This document shows positions 8,655 to 16,886 of a stretch of 48,816 bases of DNA, piece by piece. A program made the position numbers and the translations under genes. The DNA is taken from positions 1 to 48,816 of the forward strand of contig NZ_CAKTFO010000021.1 in the NCBI RefSeq assembly GCF_934560975.1, given 5' to 3'. Position 1 is the stretch's first letter. Every line of letters begins with the position of its first letter. The notes under the pieces were generated by a model. That model had not been told where the DNA came from. It saw nothing but the letters and a program-made list of their open reading frames with translations, and searched no databases. The DNA comes from an uncultured Sphingomonas sp. Its GTDB lineage: Bacteria > Pseudomonadota > Alphaproteobacteria > Sphingomonadales > Sphingomonadaceae.

Positions 8655-9362
8655 ATGGCCGATCTGTCCGCTTTCCCGATCACGCGCCGCTGGCCGGCAC
8701 AGCATCCGGAGTGCCTCCAGCTTTATTCGACGCCCACGCCCAACGGGGTGAAGGTGTCGATCGCGCTGGAGGAGATCGGCCTGCCCTACGAGCCGCACTT
8801 CATCGACATCGGCGCCAACGAGACGTGGACGCCGGACTTTCTGTCGTTGAACCCCAATGGCAAGATCCCGGCGATCATCGATCCGGATGGTCCGGGCGGC
8901 CATCCTTTGGCGCTGTTCGAGTCGGGTGCGATCCTGCTCTATCTTGCGGAAAAGACCGGCATGTTACTGCCCGCGGACCCGGCAAAGCGGATCGAGACGA
9001 TCCAGTGGGTCTTCTTCCAGATGGGCGCGATCGGGCCGATGTTCGGCCAGCTCGGCTTCTTTCACAAATTCGCCGGCCGCGACTATGAGGATAAACGGCC
9101 GCGCGACCGCTACGTGGCTGAAGCAAAGCGCCTGTTGGGCGTTCTGGAGGGGCGACTGGCGGACCGTGACTGGATCATGGGCGACGATTTCACCATCGCC
9201 GACATCGCCCTGATCGGCTGGGTCCGTACCATTGACGGCTTCTACGAGGCAGGCGGGCTGGTCGATTATGCCAGCCTGCGCGCCGTGCCGGCCTGGCTGG
9301 AGCGGGCCCTGGCCCGCCCCGCCGTCGCGCGCGGGCTCCACATTCCGCAGCGCCCGGAATAG
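8655..9362 (+). CDS. glutathione S-transferase, Nu-class (YfcG/YghU-like)
   Basis: A 235-residue cytosolic GST. The thioredoxin-like N-domain carries the TPNGVKVSIALEEIGLPY segment characteristic of the YfcG/YghU (Nu) group, where TPNG binds glutathione in place of a catalytic Tyr or Cys. The ESGAILLYLAEKTG stretch that binds the gamma-glutamyl part follows. The all-helical C-domain begins near residue 110 (WVFFQMGAIGPMFGQLGFF) and has the N-capping FTIADIAL motif. E. coli relatives act as disulfide-bond reductases using GSH; the substrate here is unknown. An AGGAG ribosome site precedes the ATG. Confidence 0.88.
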   Translation: MADLSAFPITRRWPAQHPECLQLYSTPTPNGVKVSIALEEIGLPYEPHFIDIGANETWTPDFLSLNPNGKIPAIIDPDGPGGHPLALFESGAILLYLAEKTGMLLPADPAKRIETIQWVFFQMGAIGPMFGQLGFFHKFAGRDYEDKRPRDRYVAEAKRLLGVLEGRLADRDWIMGDDFTIADIALIGWVRTIDGFYEAGGLVDYASLRAVPAWLERALARPAVARGLHIPQRPE

Positions 9363-9413
9363 GACATCGACGGCGGCGATGGTGCGGCTGGACCCGCCGC
9401 ATCGCTCGGCCGC

Positions 9414-9935
9414 TCAAAGCTTGGTCTTGAGCGCCTTCAGCGCCGCGAACGGGCTCATGTCCTGCTCGCTGACCACACCCGCCTCGCGCAGCGCCTCGTC
9501 GGCGTCGGGTGCGCGGGGGAAAGGGTCCAGCGCCAGCGCGAGCGTCTGCGCCACCGCTTCGCCCAGATCGACCGCCCCGCTTTCATAGGTCAGCGTGTCG
9601 AGATCGCCCTCGGCCAGCTCCACCTCCTGATCCGGCGAGGCATTGCCGCTCGGCACGAACCGCAACGTGAAGGGCTGGTCGATATGCGCCGGCACAGGCT
9701 CCCCGCTGGCGACGCAGGGCTGCACCGCGTCCGCCTGAATCCGGCCGCTGGCGGTCACCACATCGCCCTCGCGCGCCAGTTCGGCCGAGGCGGCAAGCCG
9801 GTCGAGGGCGATCAGGCCGAACCGCTCGGCCAGACGCCCCGCTTCATCGGGCTCGGCCGCAATCTCGACGGTGCGCGGCGCATCGCCGATCGTGTCCAGC
9901 CGATAGGGGCGCGCGAATTCCGGTGTCGTCGTCAT
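9414..9935 (-). CDS. DUF177 (YceD-like) protein
   Basis: A 173-residue protein matching the DUF177/YceD family: a beta-rich N-terminus, a central block with DAVQPCVASGEPVPAHIDQPF (one Cys where many members carry a CxxC pair), then an acidic stretch (EVELAEGDLDTLTYESGAVDLGEAVAQTLALALDPFPRAP) and a C-terminal SPFAALKALK tail. In bacteria and plants, members are linked to 23S rRNA accumulation and often sit before rpmF-plsX; those genes are not here. The start overlaps the stop of the upstream cytochrome chaperone gene (ATGA), so the two are co-translated. Confidence 0.85.
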   Translation of the reverse strand: MTTTPEFARPYRLDTIGDAPRTVEIAAEPDEAGRLAERFGLIALDRLAASAELAREGDVVTASGRIQADAVQPCVASGEPVPAHIDQPFTLRFVPSGNASPDQEVELAEGDLDTLTYESGAVDLGEAVAQTLALALDPFPRAPDADEALREAGVVSEQDMSPFAALKALKTKL

Positions 9936-10447
9936 GTCAATGTTCCACTCATAAGCCGTTCAAGGGACTGCGCATCCAGCCCCTCCTTCGTTGCGATCAA
10001 TCCCTGCCGCACCACCGCCTGTTGCTCCGGCAAAACGGCCGCGCCGCGATAGATGTTGCGCGCGATCGCCTCGTCCAGGTCGCCGTCGGCAAATGCCTGC
10101 CGCAGGGCACCCAGCCGACCGCCCAGCGCCGCCACCATCCGCCCGACATGCTTGCCGACCACGATGTCGCCAATGCCGGACTGGCGCAGTTGCCCGTCCA
10201 TGTCGTGGACGAACAATTCGGTCAGGTAGGCGGACGGCGCGCGTCCCGCATCCCCCTCGGCCTCCAGTCGCAGCAGGACTAGGCTGAGCATCGCGACCAC
10301 CATGTCGAAGCGGCCGTCCAGCGTGTCCGGCACGCCGCCTTCGCCATACCATGTCGGGCTGCGCGCCGCGGCGGCAACGGCGCGGTAGAGCGGCACCAGC
10401 GCCTCACGCCGCTTTCCGCCGAACAGACGCCCCCACCCCATCGCCAT
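9932..10447 (-). CDS. ubiquinol-cytochrome c chaperone (CBP3-like) family protein
   Basis: A 171-residue helical protein of the Ubiq_cyt_C_chap family, bacterial relatives of mitochondrial Cbp3, an assembly factor for cytochrome b of the bc1 complex. The family signature region is visible as DTLDGRFDMVVAMLSLVLLRLE followed by LTELFVHDMDGQLRQSGIGDIVVGKHV. It is co-oriented and overlapping with the DUF177 gene and divergent from bamE, an arrangement common in alphaproteobacteria. Its bacterial role is inferred from the mitochondrial protein. Confidence 0.85.
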   Translation of the reverse strand: MAMGWGRLFGGKRREALVPLYRAVAAAARSPTWYGEGGVPDTLDGRFDMVVAMLSLVLLRLEAEGDAGRAPSAYLTELFVHDMDGQLRQSGIGDIVVGKHVGRMVAALGGRLGALRQAFADGDLDEAIARNIYRGAAVLPEQQAVVRQGLIATKEGLDAQSLERLMSGTLT

Positions 10448-10569
10448 TCACCGCATCTCCGCCACCCGCCCGCTTGCCGGGCCGGGCGCACGCGCATATT
10501 GAGGGGCCGGCGTCCGGTTGCAATCCCGACGCGATACGGGTTTGGCACAGCGTCGGAGCGATACGGAAC

Positions 10570-11055
10570 ATGGCAGCATCATCGAAGCGCGCACGGATCG
10601 CGTCTGTGGCGTTGCTGACCGTCGCTGTCGCTCTGTCCGGCTGCAACCGCGTGCGCGATCACAAGGGCTATGTGGTGGATACGACGCTGGTGAACAGCGT
10701 CGCCGCCGGCGTCGACAATCGCGACTCGGTGTCCAAGACGCTGGGCCGGCCCAGCTTCGCCAGCGAATGGGATGGCGGTGCTGCCTGGTATTATGTGTCG
10801 CGGGATACGCGGCAGTTGGCGTTCAGCACGCCGCAGCCCGTTGCGCAGGTCCTGCTGACGGTGCGCTTCGCCCCCAATGGCGAGGTCGCCTCGGTGCAGA
10901 AGACCGGGCTTGAAACGGTGCGGGACGTCAACCTCTACGGCAAGCGCACGCCGGTGCGCGGCAGCGATCGCGGTTTCCTGGCCGAGCTGTTCGGCAACAT
11001 CACCGCATCGGGCGCCAGCCAGCAGGGTCCGACGGCGGACAATCCCAACCGGTAA
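10570..11055 (+). CDS. bamE: outer membrane protein assembly factor BamE (lipoprotein)
   Basis: A 161-residue SmpA/OmlA-family lipoprotein of the BAM complex, which folds beta-barrels into the outer membrane. The signal peptide (RIASVALLTVAVALSGC) ends in the lipobox ALSGC, with the lipidated Cys at about residue 23. The conserved core follows: VNSVAAGVDNRDSVSKTLG, a Trp/Tyr-rich AAWYYVS strand and the VRFAPNGEVASV strand. The ATG at 10570 is chosen over upstream in-frame codons because it places the signal peptide at the terminus. It would serve receptors such as the one at 24034-27252. Confidence 0.9.
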   Translation: MAASSKRARIASVALLTVAVALSGCNRVRDHKGYVVDTTLVNSVAAGVDNRDSVSKTLGRPSFASEWDGGAAWYYVSRDTRQLAFSTPQPVAQVLLTVRFAPNGEVASVQKTGLETVRDVNLYGKRTPVRGSDRGFLAELFGNITASGASQQGPTADNPNR

Positions 11056-11382
11056 GCACGCCGCGGCGGAGGGCCATGACGGCCGTCCGCTCCGATCCCC
11101 GCCGAACGATGTGCTGCTGCCTGCACGCACGTTCAACAGGGTAGATGCAGGCGACGTCCAGCCCCCCTTGTGCTCCCGCGAGGACGGGAGCACGACGATG
11201 TTTCGGCTTGAGCGGGAGGGGTCATAGCGGACTCCGAACCACGTAGAGTCCACCGCCGGCCCCTCAACATTAGGGATTGTGCCGCGAGATCGCTTGCTGC
11301 GCATGCGTAACCGGCCGCGCGGTGCCTGCCGACACACGGCACGACAAGATCGGGTTCCCGCTCGCACGGAGACCCGTTCACT
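11056..11382. other. intergenic gap between convergent bamE and maeB
   Basis: This stretch of 327 bases holds one clear hairpin (11170-11193). Otherwise I see no gene, RNA or promoter that I can support. Short open frames across it lack family features. Confidence 0.5.
11170..11193. repeat. REP-like hairpin, 9-bp perfect stem
   Basis: GTGCTCCCG and CGGGAGCAC pair perfectly around a 6-base loop. The position between two convergent genes fits a shared transcription stop, but neither side has a T-run, and the sequence matches a family of hairpins repeated in other gaps of the window. Confidence 0.6.
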
Positions 11383-13644
11383 TCATCGGGCGATGTCCGC
11401 GCCGGCCAGGATCGCCAGCGTCAGAAGTTCGGACGCGGTGGCGGTCATGGTGGCGATCTGGACCGGCTTTTCCATGCCGACCAGCATCGGGCCGATCACC
11501 GAATCCCCGCCGACCTCGCGCAGCAGCTTGGCCGAGATGTTGGCCGATTGAAGCCCTGGCATGATCAGCACGTTGGCCGGGCCGGACAGGCGACTGAAGG
11601 GATAATTCTTCTTCAGCTGCGGATTGAGCGCCACGTCCGGCGCCATTTCGCCCTCATATTCGAAGCCCGGATCGCGCTCGTCGAGCAGGGTCACGGCATC
11701 GCGGACATTGTCGATCCACTCGCCCGGAGGATTGCCGAAGGTCGAGTAGGACAGGAACGCGACGCGCGGCTCATGCCCCATCCGCCGCGCCACGGCCGCC
11801 GTATGCTCGGCGATGGCGACCAGTTCCTTGGGGCTCGGCCGTTCGGTAACCATCGTATCGGCCATGAACACCGTATGGCGCTGGCCGACGATGATGTGGA
11901 TGCCACACGGCCGGCGCCCCTCGATCGGGTCGATCACGCGGCGGATCTGGCGCAGCGTCTTGCCATAGGTGCGGGTGATGCCGCTGAGCATCGCGTCGGC
12001 CTGGCCGAGCTGGAGCAGCATCGCGCCGAAGATGTTGCGATCCTGATTGACCATCGCCTCGATCTCGCGGCGGAGGTAGCCGCGCCGCTGCAGGCGATTG
12101 TAGAGGAAGTCGACCATCTCCGGGACCAGCGGCGAATGGCGGCTGTTGTGCAGTTCGTACTCGGACGGGTCGTCCACGCCCAGTTCGCGCAGCTTGTCCG
12201 GCACCTCGTCGCGGCCGACCAGCACCGGCGTGCCGTAACCGCCTTCCTTGAAGGCGATGGCGGCGCGCAGCACCACTTCCTCTTCCGCTTCGGCGAAAAC
12301 CACCCGCTTCGGATTGGCGCGCGCATTGCTGTGCGCCATGGCGAGCACGGAGGTGGTGGGATTGAGGCGGCCCTTGAGGCTGTCGCGATAGGCGACCATG
12401 TCCTCGATCGGCCGGCGCGCCACGCCGCTGCGCATCGCCGCCGCCGCGACCGCCGCCGGCACCTCCTCCATCAGGCGCGGATCGAACGGCGCCGGGATGA
12501 TGTAATCCTCGCCGAAATGGGGCGTGCCGCCATAGGCCGCCGCCACTTCCTCCGGCACCTGCTGCCGCGCCAGCTTGGCGAGCGCCTGCGCCGCGGCGAT
12601 CTTCATCTCGTCGTTGATCGTGGTCGCGCGCACATCCAGCGCGCCACGGAAGATGAAGGGGAAACCCAGGACGTTGTTGACCTGGTTCGGGTAATCCGAA
12701 CGACCGGTGGCGACGATGGCGTCAGGACGCGCCGCCTTCGCCTCGGGCGGCGTGATCTCCGGATCGGGATTGGCCATGGCGAAGATGATCGGGCGCGGGG
12801 CCATCCGCGCAACCATTTCCGACTTCAGCGCGCCGGCCGCGGACAGGCCGAGGAACACGTCCGCCCCCTCGATCGCGTCCATCAGCGTGCGCTTGTCGGT
12901 GTCGGCGGCATGGGCCGACTTCCATTGGTCCATCTTCTCGGCGCGGCCCTTGTAGATGACGCCGCCCAGGTCGCACATGATGACCTTGTCGGGCGACACG
13001 CCCATCGCCTTGATCAGTTCGGTGCAGGCGATCGCGGCCGCGCCCGCGCCGTTCACCACGACATTGATGTCCTTCAGCTGGCGGCCCGTCAGGTAGCAGG
13101 CGTTGATCAGGCCGGCGGCGGTGATGATCGCGGTGCCGTGCTGGTCGTCATGCATCACCGGGATGTTCATGCGTTCGCGCAGCGTCTGCTCGATCACGAA
13201 GCATTCCGGCGCCTTGATATCCTCAAGGTTGATGCCGCCGAAGCTCGGCTCCAGCAAAGCCACCGCGTTGCAGAAGGCGTCCACATCCTCCGTCGCCAGT
13301 TCCAGGTCGATCGAATCGACGTCGGCGAACCGCTTGAACAGCACCGCCTTGCCTTCCATCACCGGCTTGGAGGCGAGCGCGCCCAGATTGCCGAGGCCCA
13401 GGATCGCGGTGCCGTTCGAGATGACGGCGACCAGATTGCCCTTGGCGGTATAATCGAACGCAGCGGCGGGATCCGCCGCGATGGCGCGCACCGGCACCGC
13501 CACCCCCGGCGAATAAGCGAGACTCAGGTCGCGCTGGGTCGCCATGGGCTTCGACGCGATGATCTCGATCTTGCCCGGCCGGCCGGATGCATGGAAATCG
13601 AGCGCCTCGCGTTCGGAAAACTGGACGTTGCTGCCTTCGGCCAC
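11383..13644 (-). CDS. maeB: NADP-dependent malic enzyme with C-terminal phosphotransacetylase-like domain
   Basis: A 753-residue MaeB-type enzyme that decarboxylates malate to pyruvate and yields NADPH. Residues 1 to about 430 are the malic domain: YSPGVAVPV, the GTAILGLGNLGALASKPVMEGK nucleotide region, the metal-site DDQHGTAII, and VVNGAGAAAIACTELIKAMG for NADP. From about 440 to the end is a phosphotransacetylase-like domain (VFAEAEEEVVLRAA; FPSRLSGPANVLIMPGLQSANI-type region near the C-terminus), which in this family is regulatory (acetyl-CoA sensing). The start is GTG at 13644, supported by AAAGG six bases upstream. It links gluconeogenesis and NADPH supply. Confidence 0.95.
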   Translation of the reverse strand: MAEGSNVQFSEREALDFHASGRPGKIEIIASKPMATQRDLSLAYSPGVAVPVRAIAADPAAAFDYTAKGNLVAVISNGTAILGLGNLGALASKPVMEGKAVLFKRFADVDSIDLELATEDVDAFCNAVALLEPSFGGINLEDIKAPECFVIEQTLRERMNIPVMHDDQHGTAIITAAGLINACYLTGRQLKDINVVVNGAGAAAIACTELIKAMGVSPDKVIMCDLGGVIYKGRAEKMDQWKSAHAADTDKRTLMDAIEGADVFLGLSAAGALKSEMVARMAPRPIIFAMANPDPEITPPEAKAARPDAIVATGRSDYPNQVNNVLGFPFIFRGALDVRATTINDEMKIAAAQALAKLARQQVPEEVAAAYGGTPHFGEDYIIPAPFDPRLMEEVPAAVAAAAMRSGVARRPIEDMVAYRDSLKGRLNPTTSVLAMAHSNARANPKRVVFAEAEEEVVLRAAIAFKEGGYGTPVLVGRDEVPDKLRELGVDDPSEYELHNSRHSPLVPEMVDFLYNRLQRRGYLRREIEAMVNQDRNIFGAMLLQLGQADAMLSGITRTYGKTLRQIRRVIDPIEGRRPCGIHIIVGQRHTVFMADTMVTERPSPKELVAIAEHTAAVARRMGHEPRVAFLSYSTFGNPPGEWIDNVRDAVTLLDERDPGFEYEGEMAPDVALNPQLKKNYPFSRLSGPANVLIMPGLQSANISAKLLREVGGDSVIGPMLVGMEKPVQIATMTATASELLTLAILAGADIAR

Positions 13645-13766
13645 CCTGCGCCTTTCTTGTCGTGTTACGGTTTACCTAATCCCCGAAAGCCTCCGCGTCA
13701 CCCCATTGCGGACCGCCGATGCTTGCCGCTAGTCCGCCCGCTTCATAGAATCACCGGGGAACCCAT

Positions 13767-14006
13767 ATGTCGGATACGATCGCAGCCGAGCAGTTGCGCC
13801 TCTTCATCGAACGCGTCGAGCGCCTGGAGGAAGAGAAGAAGGGCATGGCCGACGACATTCGTGACGTCTACAACGAGGCCAAGAGCCAGGGCTATGACAC
13901 CAAGACGATGAAGTCGATCGTCCGCCTGCGCAGGATGGAAAAGCACGCCCGCGACGAGGCGGAGGCGCTGCTCGATACCTACAAGGCGGCGCTCGGCCTG
14001 TCATAA
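13767..14006 (+). CDS. gapR: GapR-type DNA-binding protein (DUF2312)
   Basis: A 79-residue, almost entirely helical protein of the DUF2312/UPF0335 family. The family includes Caulobacter GapR, a nucleoid-associated protein that clamps overtwisted DNA ahead of replication and transcription forks and stimulates topoisomerases. Visible hallmarks are the long first helix AAEQLRLFIERVERLEEEKK, a second helix with DIRDVYNEAKSQGYDTKTMK, and the basic VRLRRMEKHARDEAEALLDTY helix. It lacks the ten or so extra N-terminal residues of the Caulobacter protein. GGGGA precedes the ATG. Orthology to GapR is an inference from family and size. Confidence 0.85.
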   Translation: MSDTIAAEQLRLFIERVERLEEEKKGMADDIRDVYNEAKSQGYDTKTMKSIVRLRRMEKHARDEAEALLDTYKAALGLS

Positions 14007-14024
14007 GCATAAGCGGCGGAGGGG

Positions 14025-14759
14025 ATGGCAGGCGTGGCGACGGCACCCACCAGCATCGGGATCAGACGGGCGACGCTTGCGACCGCCGTCTCGCTGGACA
14101 AAAGCGGCTGGCTGATCCTGCTGGCGGTGACGGTTGGCACCAACCTGATCGACTTCGCCGCCGTGCCCGCCGCGGGGACGCCGCCGGGGGCAGCCTTCCT
14201 GCTGGCCGTGCTGCTGCGCATCGCGCTGGTGTTCTGGCTTGTCTATGCCCTGCTGCGACGGCTGACGGACACGCCGGGGCCGCTTTCGGTGACGATCGCT
14301 TTCTGGCGGCTGGCGCTGCTGCAGATGATCCTGCTGATCGGGGTCGGGCTCGCCACGCGGCTGGGCGCGATCATGACCGGCCCGCATCCGACGCTCGCGG
14401 CGGAATGGCTCGGCGGGCTGCTGGCGATCGCGCTCGTCGGCCTGCTGACCATCCGGCTGGCGGCGTGGCACACCGCCTTGGCGGTGGGCGAGCCGTTCGC
14501 CGCGCTCGGCCCGCTGTGGCGCGGACAGCGGGCGATCACCACGCCGCTGGCGCTCGCGTTCATGGTGCTGGTGCTGCCGATTGCGGCGCTGCATCTGGCG
14601 CTGACCCTGGTCGGGCTGCGCACGCCGCTGTCCGCGCCGGCCCACATCCTGTTGGGTATTTTCGACGGGCTGGTCCAGGCGTGGCAATTGCTGCTGTCGC
14701 TCGCTCTGGGGGTCGTGGGGTGGCGCTTCGCCCGCAACTCCGCTTCCCAGGCCGGTTGA
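14025..14759 (+). CDS. polytopic membrane protein of unknown function
   Basis: A 244-residue very hydrophobic protein with about six predicted membrane segments (roughly 28-48, 60-82, 95-120, 130-150, 170-200 and 208-235). I recognise no family motif. The loops are short and contain few charged residues apart from arginines, which lie mostly on one side as expected for inner-membrane topology. It follows gapR after 18 bases and precedes yebC by 58, so it may share transcription with either. GGGGATGG at the start serves as ribosome site only weakly. Confidence 0.65.
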   Translation: MAGVATAPTSIGIRRATLATAVSLDKSGWLILLAVTVGTNLIDFAAVPAAGTPPGAAFLLAVLLRIALVFWLVYALLRRLTDTPGPLSVTIAFWRLALLQMILLIGVGLATRLGAIMTGPHPTLAAEWLGGLLAIALVGLLTIRLAAWHTALAVGEPFAALGPLWRGQRAITTPLALAFMVLVLPIAALHLALTLVGLRTPLSAPAHILLGIFDGLVQAWQLLLSLALGVVGWRFARNSASQAG

Positions 14760-14817
14760 AGCGGACGGGCGGCGCGGCTAGACCGCCCGCCACATCACCA
14801 GAGGAAGATCACAGGCC

Positions 14818-15561
14818 ATGGCGGGCCATTCCAAATTCAAGAACATCATGCACCGCAAGGGTGCGCAGGATAAGAAGCGTTCGGCGCTCTTCTCCAAGCT
14901 CAGCCGCGAAATCACGGTCGCGGCGCGTTCGGGGCTGCCCGATCCTAACATGAACGCGCGCCTGCGCGCGGCGGTGATCACCGCCCGCAAGGAAGGGATG
15001 CCCAAGGACAATATCGACCGCTCGATCAACAAGGCGGCCGGTGGCGACGGGGACAATTACGAAGAGGTCCGCTACGAAGGCTTCGGCCCGGCGGGCGTTG
15101 CGCTCATCATCGAGACGCTGACCGACAATCGCAACCGCACCGCCACCAACGTGCGCACGATCGTGTCCAAGAATGGCGGCAACCTGGGCGCGCCCGGATC
15201 GGTCAGCCATGGCTTCGACCGGCTCGGCATGATCTCCTACCCCGCAGGCGCGGGCGATGCGGAAAAGGTGTTCGAGGCGGCGCTGGAAGCAGGCGCCGAG
15301 GACGTGGAATCGACCGAGGACGGCCACTCCATCTGGACCGAGATCGAGAATCTCCACGAAGTCGCCAAGGCGCTGGAGCCGGTGCTGGGCGAGGCGGAGG
15401 GCGTGAAGCTCGCCTGGCGGCCGCAGACGCAGGTCGAGGTGGACGAGGCGCAGGCCACACTCCTCCTGAAGCTGATCGACACGCTGGACGACGATGACGA
15501 CGTGCAGACCGTGTGGGGCAATTACGAAATCCCCGACGCGGTCATGGAGAAGCTCGCCTGA
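14818..15561 (+). CDS. yebC: YebC/TACO1-family protein
   Basis: A 247-residue member of the YebC/PmpR family, annotated as transcription regulator and more recently linked to translation of proline-rich stretches. The N-terminus MAGHSKFKNIMHRKGAQDKK is diagnostic. Also visible are NPNMNARLRAAV-like helix, YEEVRYEGFGPAGVALIIE, and NGGNLGAPGSVSHGFDRLG. It ends with DDDDVQTVWGNYEIPDAVMEKLA. It is directly followed by ruvC, as in many proteobacteria, and the 3' end contains the ribosome site proposed for ruvC. Confidence 0.93.
   Translation: MAGHSKFKNIMHRKGAQDKKRSALFSKLSREITVAARSGLPDPNMNARLRAAVITARKEGMPKDNIDRSINKAAGGDGDNYEEVRYEGFGPAGVALIIETLTDNRNRTATNVRTIVSKNGGNLGAPGSVSHGFDRLGMISYPAGAGDAEKVFEAALEAGAEDVESTEDGHSIWTEIENLHEVAKALEPVLGEAEGVKLAWRPQTQVEVDEAQATLLLKLIDTLDDDDDVQTVWGNYEIPDAVMEKLA
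15546..15550 (+). promoter_or_regulatory. ribosome binding site that supports a CTG start for ruvC
   Basis: GGAGA within the last codons of yebC lies 7 bases before CTG at 15558. No comparable Shine-Dalgarno element precedes the in-frame GTG at 15513. This is the main sequence argument for the unusual start. Confidence 0.55.
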
Positions 15562-16061
15562 TCCTGATCGGCCTTGATCCCGGTCTCGGCACCACCGGCT
15601 GGGGCGTGATCGCGGCGGACGGAAACCGTCTGTCGCACATCGGCAACGGCCAGATCCGGACCGATGCCGCCATGCAATTGCCCCGCCGCCTGACCTTATT
15701 GTTCGATTCGCTCACCGACGTGTTGCGGCGCGAACGGCCGGACGGGGCGGCGGTGGAGGAAGTGCTGGGCAACAGCAACGCGCAGTCGACGCTGAAGCTG
15801 GGCCAGGCGCGCGGCGTGGTGCTGCTCGCCGCCGCCACGTCCGGCGTCGGCATCGGCGAATATCATCCCAGTATCGTCAAGAAGGCGGTGGTCGGCACCG
15901 GTGGGGCTGACAAGAAGCAGATCCAGGCGATGGTCGCGCGGCTGTTGCCCGGCGTGAAGCTGGCCGGCCCGGATGCGGCCGACGCGCTGGCGGTGGCGAT
16001 CACCCACGCCCACCATCTTGCCAGCGCACGCGCACTGTCCCGCCGGGTGGCGCAAGCATGA
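15558..16061 (+). CDS. ruvC: Holliday junction endonuclease RuvC
   Basis: RuvC resolves Holliday junctions by symmetric cleavage. The first catalytic Asp lies in LIGLDPGLGTTGWG, the Glu in VEEVLGNSN, and the C-terminal pair in GPDAADALAVA; the HxxxVK-like segment YHPSIVKKAVVG is present. No ATG, GTG or TTG occurs at the expected N-terminus. CTG at 15558, overlapping the yebC stop, has a well-spaced GGAGA and puts the first catalytic Asp at residue 7, as expected for the family, giving 167 residues. The alternative GTG at 15513 would add 15 residues overlapping yebC by 49 bases. Identity is certain; the start is not. Confidence 0.93.
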   Translation: MILIGLDPGLGTTGWGVIAADGNRLSHIGNGQIRTDAAMQLPRRLTLLFDSLTDVLRRERPDGAAVEEVLGNSNAQSTLKLGQARGVVLLAAATSGVGIGEYHPSIVKKAVVGTGGADKKQIQAMVARLLPGVKLAGPDAADALAVAITHAHHLASARALSRRVAQA

Positions 16062-16089
16062 TCGCGCGACTGGCATGATCGCCCGGCTC
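16056..16089 (+). repeat. 17-bp imperfect tandem duplication at the ruvC/ruvA junction
   Basis: GCATGATCGCGCGACTG (16056-16072) is followed at once by GCATGATCGCCCGGCTC (16073-16089). They match at 14 of 17 bases. Read from each ATG, both copies encode MIARL, and the three differences all fall at third codon positions. The second copy is the actual start of ruvA. Confidence 0.8.
16058..16078 (+). other. six-codon mini-ORF overlapping the ruvA start
   Basis: ATG at 16058 overlaps the ruvC stop (ATGA) and reads MIARLA, then TGA at 16076-16078, which in turn overlaps the ruvA ATG at 16075 (ATGA). A ribosome finishing ruvC could restart here and then again at ruvA. It may be only a relic of the duplicated start. 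Confidence 0.4.
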
Positions 16090-16671
16090 AACGGCGTGCT
16101 GGCGGAAGCGGGCGCGGACCATCTCGTGCTCGATGTGCAGGGCGTCGGCTATCTGGTGCAGGTTTCGTCCCGCACCGCGACCGCGGTCGGGGCGGTCGGC
16201 GGACAGGTACTGCTGCTCACCGAGATGCAGGTGCGAGAGGATTCGATCACCCTGTTCGGCTTCGGATCGGGGCCGGAGCGTGAGTGGTTCCGGCTGCTGA
16301 CGGGGGTTCAGGGCGTGGGCGGGCGCGTGGCGCTGGCGATCCTGTCCGTGCTCGAACCGGGGGAACTGGCGCGGGCGGTGTCGCAGGGCGACAAGGCCAT
16401 GATCGCCCGCGCGCAGGGTGTCGGTCCCAAGCTGGCGCAGCGCATCGCGATGGAGCTGAAGGACAAGATCGGCGGCGTGGCGCTGGGTCCGGCCGGCGCG
16501 CCCGCCCCGGCGGGATCGGCGGATGCGGATGCGGTCTCGGCCCTTGCCAATCTCGGCTTCCGACCGGCCGAGGCATCGGCCGCCGTGGCCGCCGCCGCCG
16601 ACGAACTCGGCCCCGCCGCTACGCTGGACGCGCTCGTCCGGCTGGCGCTACGCAAGGCCTCCCGCGCCTGA
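16075..16671 (+). CDS. ruvA: Holliday junction branch migration protein RuvA
   Basis: A 198-residue DNA-binding subunit of the RuvAB motor. Domain I (OB fold, about 1-65) starts MIARLNGVLAEAG and contains LLTEMQVREDSITLFGF. Domain II has two helix-hairpin-helix units around TGVQGVGGRVALAILS and AQGVGPKLAQRIAMELKDK. The C-terminal domain III that contacts RuvB begins near residue 145 (DAVSALANLGFRPAEASAAV). The ATG at 16075 gives the family N-terminus. There is no Shine-Dalgarno sequence; translation probably depends on coupling with ruvC or with the mini-ORF. Confidence 0.95.
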   Translation: MIARLNGVLAEAGADHLVLDVQGVGYLVQVSSRTATAVGAVGGQVLLLTEMQVREDSITLFGFGSGPEREWFRLLTGVQGVGGRVALAILSVLEPGELARAVSQGDKAMIARAQGVGPKLAQRIAMELKDKIGGVALGPAGAPAPAGSADADAVSALANLGFRPAEASAAVAAAADELGPAATLDALVRLALRKASRA

Positions 16672-16727
16672 TCCAAGGGCTCCGCTCAATCTAGCGTGGT
16701 GTGCCATCAGGGTGCTTTACCACCGTA

Positions 16728-16745
16728 CTCCTGCGCACGCAGGAG
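16728..16745. repeat. REP-like hairpin between ruvA and ruvB
   Basis: CTCCTGC and GCAGGAG pair around the loop GCAC. A second GCAGGAGC word occurs about 50 bases later (16791-16798). The element sits in the 215-base gap that separates ruvB from ruvA and belongs to the hairpin family seen in other gaps. Confidence 0.6.
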
Positions 16746-16886
16746 CCAGAACCACCAGGTAAATCCCACAGCGGTTGGGGCCCTGCCCTCGCAGGAGCGC
16801 GGGCCGGATCGATCGGGACGTCGCTCCATTGACGGCGTGCCGCCCCGAATTGCCCGCGACGGCCCATGCGACTAGACGGAGCGCCC

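Noticed and set aside
11548..13911. 787-codon open frame antisense to maeB
   Set aside because: It lies opposite a complete, motif-rich malic enzyme and shows shadow composition (His/Arg/Asp-rich).
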